NCBI RefSeq assembly: GCF_009767915.1
Contig: NZ_WSRP01000007.1
Location: 1 to 64,000, forward strand
Direction of reading: 5' to 3'
From: Parasutterella muris
GTDB lineage: Bacteria; Pseudomonadota; Gammaproteobacteria; Burkholderiales; Burkholderiaceae_F
DNA: 64,000 bases
Positions 35,791 through 43,549 of the stretch are shown one piece after another. Below the pieces are notes generated by a model. The model had not been told where the DNA came from, did no database searches, and saw only the letters and a list, made by a program, of their open reading frames with translations. The translations under genes and the position numbers were made by a program. How positions within the stretch are numbered: position 1 is the first letter of the stretch; every line of letters begins with the position of its first letter.

Positions 35791-36551
35791 TATCTCCACA
35801 TTCCCTTATTCACACAGGCTTCTTTGACGAACGGATTTTCGTTTCTCTGAAGCCTTTCAATTCTGAGTGCACGCGTGCATTCCCACTGTTCAACGGGATA
35901 CTGCTTGTCCCATGCGTCCATCAGTCTGCGCTGAGCCGAACTCATTTGATATCGAGGGTAGGCGTACTCCATATATTTATAAGTTCTTGCGACAGCACCT
36001 TTGGCTCTCGCAGGCGGCTCCGCTTTGTTGCCCACAATCTTCATTTCGCAAACACCAAACTTGGAAGGGACCGACTTCGCCATTGCTTCAAAGTTTTTAT
36101 TACCTCTATCCGCGTTCACAGAACCAACCGCAGGATAAAGGTTGTACATATCGCTCTGCATGTAACGGAACTCTTTGTTTACCTTTTCTGCGCATTTGCG
36201 GCCCTTAAAGGATTTCCCTTTGCTGTCCACGCAGTCAGGATGTCCGCTGCGCCACTCCGAAAACGTCTGACCGAGATTTTCTGCAGGGACAACATGTTCC
36301 CATTCAATTTTTCCTGCCCGCTTAGGATGAACCGGTGATTCAAAGCCGGATGGGAGTATTGTATTTTTATGTTCATCGAACTTTACTCCGCAATATATCG
36401 TTGTCCTTTGATCGTAAACGACATTTCGTTCGAGCAGCTTCTTGGCTTTATTAAAGCTGTCAATTGAATAATTTCCTTTGTAGTTAGCCGCGCTAAAAGC
36501 TACAGAAGAACAGCAGGAAAGAAGAGCGAAAAACAGTAATATTTTTTTCAT
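35790..36551 (-). CDS. endA: Endonuclease I, periplasmic
   Basis: EndA-type enzymes cut double-stranded DNA non-specifically in the periplasm or outside the cell. The 253-residue protein has a signal peptide (cleavage near VAFSA, residue 21). The catalytic core has the beta-beta-alpha-metal motif WEHVVPAENLG with the catalytic His, followed by cysteines and the MQSDMYNLYPAVGSVNADRGN segment with the metal-binding Asn. The six or more Cys residues probably form disulfides as in Vvn/EndA. It stands alone between the oxidoreductase operon and the copper ATPase. Confidence 0.93.
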   Translation of the reverse strand: MKKILLFFALLSCCSSVAFSAANYKGNYSIDSFNKAKKLLERNVVYDQRTTIYCGVKFDEHKNTILPSGFESPVHPKRAGKIEWEHVVPAENLGQTFSEWRSGHPDCVDSKGKSFKGRKCAEKVNKEFRYMQSDMYNLYPAVGSVNADRGNKNFEAMAKSVPSKFGVCEMKIVGNKAEPPARAKGAVARTYKYMEYAYPRYQMSSAQRRLMDAWDKQYPVEQWECTRALRIERLQRNENPFVKEACVNKGMWR

Positions 36552-36638
36552 CGGGACTACATCAAACTACAAAAGCCGCTGATTATAAAAGCAATGGGAA
36601 ATTACCGTTTTCCCTCCGAGACTCTACATTTTGATGAC

Positions 36639-39440
36639 TTACGCCTCTCTTGCCTCTGTCAGCTCATAGCCTTCCTCCTCTATCGCTTGCTGAAATTCTG
36701 ATTCCGTAATCGGCTTAGAGGATTCAACCTGTGCAGATTTATTCTCCAAAGACACCTCGCAATGAACTACCCCGTCAAGTCCTGATAGTTTCTTAGTTAC
36801 CGACTTAACGCAATGACAGCACATCATGCCTTCGATCCCAAGTAAATAATTAAAACCCTTTGTCTGCCCAGGCGTTGAAATACATTCAATCGACTCTAAT
36901 TTGTAGCCGTCTTCCTCGATCAATGATTTTAATTTTGCCTCGTCGATCGGGGCTGAGCTTTGTACATCTGCAGTCCCCTTCTCTAAATCGACTTTGCAGT
37001 CGATAACTCCGGGCAATCCGGTAATCATGCCGGTTACTGCTTTTACACAATGCTGGCACATCATGCCGGAGATATAAATCTTGTATTCATACTTAGGCGT
37101 TTCTGCAGCGGTTTTCTCGATGGCTAAGTTCATAAGTTTAGGTTCCATTCTCTGATTTTCATTATCCATTGCTCCCGAAAGTACAGGACGCCAGCGACGC
37201 AGTCTCAGTGCATTAGAAACCACACTCACCGAGCTCATGCTCATGGCGGCTGCTGCAATCATCGGGTTAAGCACCCATCCAAAAACTGTATAAAAGACAC
37301 CTGCGGCAACCGGAATGCCGATGATGTTGTAAATAAATGCCCAGAATAGATTTTCACGAATGTTGTTCATACAGGAGTGTGAGAGCGCTCCGGCATTGAC
37401 AACATCAGAAAGGCGGCTCTTCATGATCACGATATCAGCCGCTTCAATCGCTACATCTGTACCGGCGCCGATTGCCGCTCCAACATCCGCTCTTGCAAGA
37501 GACGGCGCATCGTTAATTCCGTCCCCAACCATCATGACCTTCTTTCCGGCTTCCTGAAGTTCACGGACAAGAGCCTCTTTTTCTGCGGGTTTAACTTCTG
37601 CACGAATATTTTTGATACCGACTTGTGCGGCCACAGCTTGCGCTGTCTTAATATTGTCCCCTGTCAGCATCCAAACTTCTTTGTCCTGCTTGAGCATCGC
37701 TTGAACTGCGTCTTTGCTGTCAGCTCGCACAGGATCAGCAGCCGCGATCAAACCGGAAAGTTTTCCGTCCAGCAGAACATAAAGCGGAGTTTTACCTTGA
37801 TCCGCTAATTGATCCGCTAATTCACGAACTTGTTCAGGCAACTCACCGACAACAACGCTCTTATTGCCGATTTTCACATTTTTCCCAATTACCTGAGCAG
37901 ACACATTACCCAGATTTTGCGTGAAGTTTGAAGCCTCCCGAAGCGGCACTTCTAAGGACTTTGCTCCATCAACGACAGCTGCCGCAAGCGGATGCTCCGA
38001 CTTATTTTCCACAGAGGCGACGAGACTCAAGAGTTCCTTGGGGGGAAGACTGAAACTGACAACATCTGTTAGTGCAGGTTTTCCGCTGGTGACCGTTCCT
38101 GTCTTGTCAAGCACAATAACATTGACTTTTTCGGTTGTTTCAATAGCTTCTGCCGAGCGGAAAAGGATTCCGTTCTGTGCGCCTCGACCGCTTCCAACCA
38201 TGATTGCTGTCGGAGTCGCCAAACCCAATGCGCATGGACAAGAGATCACAAGAACTGAAACGCCGATCATCAGCGCGAATTCCCACGAATATCCAAGCAT
38301 CAGCCAAACCAGGGAAGCTGCAATTGCGATCGAGATCACCGTTGGAACAAAGATGCCGCTGATTTTATCAGCGAGTCTTGCAACCGGCGGTTTTGTTGAT
38401 GTTGCTTCATCAACAAGTTTAATGATCTGAGCCAGAGCAGTATCTCCGCCTACTCGAGTGGCCTTCATTTTGATATAACCGCTCGTCAGAAGCGTAGAAG
38501 CCGACATTTGAGAACCAACCGTTTTTTCTACCGGAACACTCTCTCCCGTCAGGGAAGATTCATCTACTGTCCCGCTTCCGTCCTCTACAACACCGTCAAC
38601 CGGAACCCTTGAACCGGTTTTTAAAAGAACCAAATCTCCTACAGCGATTTGCTCCAAAGGCACAACTTCCTGCTTACCGTCTCTTTCGACCAACGCATTT
38701 TCCGGAACCAAGGCCATCAATTTGGAGATCGCATCCGTCGTCTTGTGCTTTGCTCTCGACTCAAAATATTTGCCCAATGTGATAAGTGCCAATATCATTG
38801 CGGCTGAGTCAAAGTACAGATTATGTGCATAATGCGCAAGCTGTTTCTCATTTCCTTGGGCAAGTGCCCAAAGCATCATGTAAAGGGCAAACAGTCCGAA
38901 TAAGACAGAGGCGGCTGAGCCGATCGCCACCAGAGAATCCATATTTGGCGCCCGATGCCAAAGGGACTTAAAACCGTTTCGGAAATACTTAAAGTTCACA
39001 AAAATGACCGGAAGCGTAAGCAAAAACTGGGTCAGAGCGTTTATCGGTGCATTCTTTGTTCCGCTGAGAATCTCAGGCAAAGGCATCCCGAGCATTGGTC
39101 CCATTGCCAAAATCATAAGAATTCCGGCAAAAATCAAGGATACCCAAAGCCTAAACTTCATTTCTTCGGAAGCCTTTTTAGCCTCAAGCGCAGGATCCGC
39201 TGTTTGAACCGAACCTCCTTTATCTTCACTCCTTTCCGACGCGCCATAGCCGGCGTCCGTTACCGCTTTGACGATCTCCCCGACATTTGTCTTTGCGTCG
39301 TCAAACTCGACGGTCATACTGTTTTTCAGGAGATTGACATTCACATTGTCAACCCCGGGTATGGAAGAGACCGCCTTCTCAACTCTGGCTGAGCAGGCCG
39401 AGCAGCTCATCCCAGTCACATCAAAATTCTTTTTCTGCAT
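36639..39440 (-). CDS. copA: Copper-exporting P-type ATPase with three metal-binding domains
   Basis: CopA pumps Cu(I) from the cytoplasm at the cost of ATP. The 933 residues contain one N-terminal HMA domain (GMSCSACSARV, C13 and C16), eight membrane helices with the copper-transport CPC motif (VISCPCALGLATPT), the phosphorylation site DKTGTVTSG, and the hinge GDGINDAPSLARADVG. Unusually, two more HMA domains follow the last helix (GMMCQHCVKAV and GMMCCHCVKSV, about residues 800-930). AAGGA precedes the ATG, and a promoter-like pair is at 39465-39492. It is divergent from an HxlR regulator, which may control it. Confidence 0.95.
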   Translation of the reverse strand: MQKKNFDVTGMSCSACSARVEKAVSSIPGVDNVNVNLLKNSMTVEFDDAKTNVGEIVKAVTDAGYGASERSEDKGGSVQTADPALEAKKASEEMKFRLWVSLIFAGILMILAMGPMLGMPLPEILSGTKNAPINALTQFLLTLPVIFVNFKYFRNGFKSLWHRAPNMDSLVAIGSAASVLFGLFALYMMLWALAQGNEKQLAHYAHNLYFDSAAMILALITLGKYFESRAKHKTTDAISKLMALVPENALVERDGKQEVVPLEQIAVGDLVLLKTGSRVPVDGVVEDGSGTVDESSLTGESVPVEKTVGSQMSASTLLTSGYIKMKATRVGGDTALAQIIKLVDEATSTKPPVARLADKISGIFVPTVISIAIAASLVWLMLGYSWEFALMIGVSVLVISCPCALGLATPTAIMVGSGRGAQNGILFRSAEAIETTEKVNVIVLDKTGTVTSGKPALTDVVSFSLPPKELLSLVASVENKSEHPLAAAVVDGAKSLEVPLREASNFTQNLGNVSAQVIGKNVKIGNKSVVVGELPEQVRELADQLADQGKTPLYVLLDGKLSGLIAAADPVRADSKDAVQAMLKQDKEVWMLTGDNIKTAQAVAAQVGIKNIRAEVKPAEKEALVRELQEAGKKVMMVGDGINDAPSLARADVGAAIGAGTDVAIEAADIVIMKSRLSDVVNAGALSHSCMNNIRENLFWAFIYNIIGIPVAAGVFYTVFGWVLNPMIAAAAMSMSSVSVVSNALRLRRWRPVLSGAMDNENQRMEPKLMNLAIEKTAAETPKYEYKIYISGMMCQHCVKAVTGMITGLPGVIDCKVDLEKGTADVQSSAPIDEAKLKSLIEEDGYKLESIECISTPGQTKGFNYLLGIEGMMCCHCVKSVTKKLSGLDGVVHCEVSLENKSAQVESSKPITESEFQQAIEEEGYELTEAREA

Positions 39441-39464
39441 ATTATTTCCTTGCGTAGCGGTATT

Positions 39465-39492
39465 ATTTTACGTATTATTATCTTATTAGCAA
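39465..39492 (-). promoter_or_regulatory. Probable sigma-70 promoter of copA
   Basis: On the minus strand TTGCTA (4 of 6) and TAAAAT (5 of 6) are 16 nt apart. Its -35 box lies 15 nt from the inverted repeat at 39507-39529. Confidence 0.5.
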
Positions 39493-39506
39493 GAACTAAC
39501 TGTTTT

Positions 39507-39529
39507 GTATATTAGTATATAAAATATAC
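39507..39529. promoter_or_regulatory. A/T-rich inverted repeat between copA and the HxlR gene
   Basis: GTATAT and ATATAC flank an 11-nt centre. The site touches the HxlR start codon and lies just upstream of the copA promoter, so it could be the HxlR operator. It also looks like a -10 region, in which case the HxlR mRNA would be leaderless or nearly so: no ribosome-binding site precedes that ATG. Confidence 0.4.
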
Positions 39530-39530
39530 C

Positions 39531-39890
39531 ATGAAAGATAATCATTCATCTGCCAATCAAGATGACTGCCGCTGCCCATGCCCCATAGAGACCTCATTGA
39601 ATCTCATCGGAGGAAAATACAAGGCACTAATTTTATGGAAGCTCATGAATAGAACGCTGAGATTTTCTGAGCTTCGTAAGCAAGTACCCAAAGCGACGCC
39701 TAAGATGCTGACGCAGCAGCTTCGTGAGTTGGAACAGGATGGTTTGGTCCTCCGTCAGGTCTATGCGGTTGTTCCTCCGAAAGTAGAATATTCCCTCACA
39801 ACGAAAGGAAAGTCGCTGGAACCGATACTTCAAGCCCTTTGCAGCTGGGGAAAGACCTGTCTTAACAATGCGGCTGAATCCTCTGACTAA
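39531..39890 (+). CDS. HxlR-family winged-helix regulator
   Basis: HxlR proteins are dimeric DNA-binding regulators that often sense oxidants, electrophiles or metals through cysteines. The 119-residue protein has the family pattern CPIETSLNLIGGKYKALILWKL, TLRFSELRKQVPKATPKMLTQQLREL (recognition helix, in part: ATPKMLTQQLREL), the wing VYAVVPPKVEYSLT and the end LCSWG. Three Cys lie close together near the N-terminus (CRCPCP, residues 13, 15 and 17) and one near the end, which could bind a metal or form disulfides. It is divergent from copA at 90 nt, hinting at a link to copper. Confidence 0.9.
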   Translation: MKDNHSSANQDDCRCPCPIETSLNLIGGKYKALILWKLMNRTLRFSELRKQVPKATPKMLTQQLRELEQDGLVLRQVYAVVPPKVEYSLTTKGKSLEPILQALCSWGKTCLNNAAESSD

Positions 39891-40002
39891 GACCCGTAAT
39901 CAGGATTAAATATCTCAATTTTTCTGCTCATTGTTGGGGAAAGGACGTGATCTTCAATGAATTTGAATTAATATTGGAAGCAGTTAAGACATCAGATCAG
40001 AT

Positions 40003-41124
40003 ATGAAACTGCCATCATTCATGGATCGCACCGATTTTGTTGTGCGATTCTTATTTGGATCCTTCATCGCAATTGGATGCGTGTTGGTCGTTTGGCCTTT
40101 CGCTACGGCAATTTCCGTTGCGGCAGTTATCGCAATGGTCTCGTGGCCCTTATTCAAACGAATTCGCTCAGCTGTAGGCGGACGTAATCTGTTGGCAACC
40201 TGCATTATCGTGGGCTTGCTCGCTGTTTTGATCGTACTTCCGATCGCGGCTCTTTCTCTTGTTTCCGCGCAGGAAATTCCGACACTCATTCGTTATATCC
40301 GTGATTGGATTGCCTCCGGTTTTAACATCCCCGAGCAAATCAAAGAGATACCGCTGATTGGCAATTGGATCTTTGATCAGGCTCATGATTTGCTTGGCAG
40401 TAAAGAGGACCTTACTGCGCTAGCTCAAAAGCTTTTTGACCCGGTTAGCCGTGCAGCGCTTGCGGGCGCGGTTATGTTGGGAGACGGCCTCTTCCAGCTC
40501 TTCTTAATGCTGTTTGTAATTTTCTTCTTCTACCGCGACGGTGAATATTTGTCCCAGAAGTGCCTGGCGCTTCTGACACGCATGAGCGGAAACATTGCTG
40601 TAGAAGTTCGAAATATTATCGTCAACACTACCAGAAGTGTTGTGTTCGGCATTGTCGGCAGCGCAGCAGGCCAAGGGATTGTTGCGTTAATCGGCTTTTG
40701 GATTGCCGGAGTTCCCGGTGCATTGACTCTGGGCATTGCTGTGTTCGTGCTATCTGCCGTACCGATCGGACCTCCTCTTGTTTGGGGACCGGCTGCCTGC
40801 TGGCTTTACTACAAAGGAGAGGTCGGAATGGCGATCTTTCTGGTGCTCTGGGGCTCTCTTGCCGTATCGAGCGTTGATAATTTCCTGAAGCCGCTTCTCA
40901 TTTCAAAGGGCGCTTCGCTGCCGCTTTCTTTGATCTATTTAGGCGTTTTCGGCGGCATCATTGCCTTCGGCTTCATGGGCATTATCCTCGGTCCGGTTGT
41001 GATCGCAGTGGGAATCGCCATGAGTAAAACCTGGCTGTCAATCACTGCTACAGTTGATTCCTCTAATCACCCAACTAAAGCGACCAAGGCCGTCTTGGAA
41101 AAGCTGTCACGAAACATCAATTGA
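40003..41124 (+). CDS. AI-2E family transporter (PerM/YdiK-like)
   Basis: The family includes TqsA, reported to export autoinducer-2, and Na+/H+ antiporters; most members have no known substrate. The 373-residue protein has about eight membrane helices. It has the family pattern: two N-terminal helices in close pair, a soluble segment (about 85-150) with IPEQIKEIPLIGNWI, then FVIFFFYRDGE, a VPIGPPLVWGPAACWLY segment and PLLISKGASLPLSLIYLGVFGG (in part: KGASLPLSLIYLG). It stands alone, with no clear ribosome-binding site before the ATG. Confidence 0.88.
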   Translation: MKLPSFMDRTDFVVRFLFGSFIAIGCVLVVWPFATAISVAAVIAMVSWPLFKRIRSAVGGRNLLATCIIVGLLAVLIVLPIAALSLVSAQEIPTLIRYIRDWIASGFNIPEQIKEIPLIGNWIFDQAHDLLGSKEDLTALAQKLFDPVSRAALAGAVMLGDGLFQLFLMLFVIFFFYRDGEYLSQKCLALLTRMSGNIAVEVRNIIVNTTRSVVFGIVGSAAGQGIVALIGFWIAGVPGALTLGIAVFVLSAVPIGPPLVWGPAACWLYYKGEVGMAIFLVLWGSLAVSSVDNFLKPLLISKGASLPLSLIYLGVFGGIIAFGFMGIILGPVVIAVGIAMSKTWLSITATVDSSNHPTKATKAVLEKLSRNIN

Positions 41125-41173
41125 AAATGATGTTGTTGTGACGCCCAAAAAAGAAGATTCGTAAACCGGAGAG

Positions 41174-41192
41174 CGGGCAGTTAGACTGCCCG
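41174..41192. terminator. Perfect 8-bp hairpin between two convergent genes
   Basis: CGGGCAGT pairs with ACTGCCCG around a 3-nt loop. Neither side has a clear T-run. It lies between the AI-2E transporter stop and the O-antigen ligase stop, and may act for either or both. Confidence 0.5.
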
Positions 41193-41235
41193 TCAGAACT
41201 CAACAAATGCGTTGCGAAAAAACATTTAAAAGTTC

Positions 41236-42474
41236 TTAGGCAGGCCGCGCCTCATTATTTTTCATATCTTTAATACGCGAGAGCACAATAAGCGAAGCGA
41301 GAGCTACCCAGTAAAATTTCACAACAGCAGAATTACCAAAATTAAATTCAGTTAAACCTTGAATAAAGAAAGACATTGATACTGAGACAATGAGCATCCC
41401 ATAAAGATTTTTATTCCTCCACATGCTCTTAAAGCCAAACCAAAAGATATATCCAAATAGGAGAACAAAAGAAATCAGCCCAATAGCTCCACTTTGTCCA
41501 AGCATCTGAAAAATATTGCTGTGCGCATGCTTTTGTCTTCTCTCTTTCGCTTCAGGAAGAATGTATTCTTTTTGATATTTATCCGCATATTGGCCAACTC
41601 CGACCCCTAAGACCGGATGATCTAAGAACATGTTAGTGGCGCTCTTCCACATCAGCAAACGCTCAGAATTGGATTGATAGGCCATATCTGTGATTGTATC
41701 TACTCGTCTTTGAACCTGATCAAGCGAACAAAATAAAGATGCACAGATCGCGGCGATCACAATAAATGCCATGGTTTTTTTGACGGATTTGAGAGAAAAC
41801 CACATCCCAACCAAAAAGAGCGCTGGTATTACTCCAAGCCATGCTCCCCTTGTCGCATTTAGCATCAGACCTACTGCAAGGATAGAAAATAGAACTAAGT
41901 TGAATATTAGGAATGGTAATTTTTGAGCTCTATTCAGAATTAGAGATAAACACAACGGAAGAGACACACAAAGAAAACCCGCCAAGGTCATCATGTGGCC
42001 AAATAGCCCTTTAAGTCTCACTGCTCCGGCCGGCGCAATAATATACCCTCCGATCACATCAAGCGCACAAGAGATAATACTTATTATTAGAAAAATAAAT
42101 ACTAATTTAGGTTTATCAAAGAACAGAAGAATGAAAAAAAATGGAAAGGTTCTAAACACGTAGGTATTAAAAAATACTTTAGCGCCTTCTATAGGCTCAC
42201 CACTAAACAGAGCAGAAAGCAGCATTATTGCCCAGAAAAAGCCAAATATCAGAAACCAAGTTCGATTATTTTTAATTTTTAAATAAATATCATTAATCTT
42301 TTTTTCTTTTATTCTTTTTGCCAAAACAAGAATCGCAAAAAAAATGGAAATTCCTAAGAAAATATTCGCAACAGCAATTGATAAACACTGAAAAAAAATA
42401 AAAAGGGAAAAAGCAAACAAGAAAATGATTTCCAGCCTGCTGAAATTTTGAATTTCTTTTTTAATTCCGAACAT
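41236..42474 (-). CDS. O-antigen ligase/polymerase family membrane protein
   Basis: The Wzy/WaaL-type family joins O-antigen to LPS core or polymerises lipid-linked repeat units on the periplasmic face. The 412-residue protein is nearly all membrane, with about 11-12 helices, and a larger periplasmic loop with the conserved HPVLGVGVGQYADKY and KHAHSNIFQMLGQSGAIG (His pair). These are the Wzy_C/O-antigen ligase signatures. Ligase or polymerase cannot be decided from sequence alone. It is A/T-rich compared with nearby housekeeping genes, as often seen for surface-antigen genes. It is followed on the same strand upstream by the phosphodiesterase-like and transferase genes. Confidence 0.85.
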   Translation of the reverse strand: MFGIKKEIQNFSRLEIIFLFAFSLFIFFQCLSIAVANIFLGISIFFAILVLAKRIKEKKINDIYLKIKNNRTWFLIFGFFWAIMLLSALFSGEPIEGAKVFFNTYVFRTFPFFFILLFFDKPKLVFIFLIISIISCALDVIGGYIIAPAGAVRLKGLFGHMMTLAGFLCVSLPLCLSLILNRAQKLPFLIFNLVLFSILAVGLMLNATRGAWLGVIPALFLVGMWFSLKSVKKTMAFIVIAAICASLFCSLDQVQRRVDTITDMAYQSNSERLLMWKSATNMFLDHPVLGVGVGQYADKYQKEYILPEAKERRQKHAHSNIFQMLGQSGAIGLISFVLLFGYIFWFGFKSMWRNKNLYGMLIVSVSMSFFIQGLTEFNFGNSAVVKFYWVALASLIVLSRIKDMKNNEARPA

Positions 42475-42808
42475 GTCTTTTGTCCACAGTAACAGCGGAA
42501 GCTGCTGTCCTTGTAAATCTCAGGATATCCATTCCGAGAGAAGATACGGAGGATATTATCAGAGAATACAAGTCTGCACTTGAACAGTGCGAGTCTCAAC
42601 AGAAGAATAATCATGAAAAACAACTTAATGTCGCTTTTCCAATACGACATTCACGCGTTACTCCTCATTAGACTCAATTTCTCGAGTAGAAATACGGCAG
42701 AAAAGGATCGATGGGCATCTTACAACTTATGAAAAATACCTCCGACACTTATTGGGGAGAAAACAACCTAGATGCTATTTGGATCCGGCACCTTGATGCT
42801 TCTTTTAT
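42475..42808. other. Gap with possible remnant of a plus-strand gene
   Basis: In one plus-strand frame, a protein-like stretch from 42480 to 42671 is followed by two stop codons close together, and an open stretch from 42711 to 42818 in the same frame. It may be the remains of a decayed gene, or chance; I recognise no family. The promoter of the O-antigen ligase gene should also be here. Confidence 0.25.
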
Positions 42809-43549
42809 TCACCTGTGAAAATGTCCTCTTTCCTTAACGAGAATAACTTCAACATCCTTATTTTTCACAGCATCCTGGTACATTTTTTTGTTGTTCACCT
42901 TGTACCAAGGTTCCCAGTAATACCAAACTAAATACTTCTTATTCTTCAGAAGGTCATTCTTTTTAACAAGCTCATACATATGACCGTCCATAGAAAGGTA
43001 TTTGCAGTTTGATTTATATGCTTCATAAATTTGTGTTTTTACATCTTCCTGGCGCTTTCCTTCACCGATCAGATAAAAAGCTGTTTTCCATCCTTTTGAA
43101 GCAAAGAAATTAAGACATGGAACGCAATGGCTCTCCACAATGCATTTATTCTTATCAATACCAGCCTCCTTGACAATTTTTGAAAGGTCTTCCTCTGCGT
43201 TAAAGCTATTTGCTTCAGTTAAATTCTTAACATCAAACCAAGCTCCCTTTGATGGCTTAAGAAACTTCAGCGTTTCAGATAAAGGAACTTGACCATCTCC
43301 TGCATCATGAGAGTTATTGAAAATTCTGTCTTTCTCGTTGTAGAGCGCATCCATTTCGAAACGGCTGTATTTCTCCGAAAACTCTTTCATTTTTAAGGGA
43401 GAGTTCACACGATGCAGCCAAAATTTTTCAGGAATATCCTGAAATTTGCCTACCAGCCATAAATAATAAGAATTGCGCAACGCAACAAAAGCAAGAGCAA
43501 GAACTAGCAGAATCGCTATGACTCCTAAGGTAATTTTCCCTTTCCTCAT
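42809..43549 (-). CDS. Membrane-anchored PLC/GDPD-superfamily-like protein, unknown role
   Basis: The 246-residue protein has one N-terminal membrane helix (about residues 6-25) and a domain that should lie in the periplasm. It recalls TIM-barrel phosphodiesterases of the PLC/GDPD superfamily: WLHRVNSPLKMKEFSEKYSRFEMDALYNEK (in part: HRVNSPLKMKEF and FEMDALY), NSHDAGDGQVPLSETLKFL, WFDVKNLTEAN and CIVESHCV. The H-R-N, E-x-D and S-H-D elements sit where the catalytic metal site lies in that fold. Assignment is by pattern only. Its ATG overlaps the stop of the phosphoethanolamine-transferase gene by ATGA, so the two are translationally coupled. Confidence 0.55.
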   Translation of the reverse strand: MRKGKITLGVIAILLVLALAFVALRNSYYLWLVGKFQDIPEKFWLHRVNSPLKMKEFSEKYSRFEMDALYNEKDRIFNNSHDAGDGQVPLSETLKFLKPSKGAWFDVKNLTEANSFNAEEDLSKIVKEAGIDKNKCIVESHCVPCLNFFASKGWKTAFYLIGEGKRQEDVKTQIYEAYKSNCKYLSMDGHMYELVKKNDLLKNKKYLVWYYWEPWYKVNNKKMYQDAVKNKDVEVILVKERGHFHR

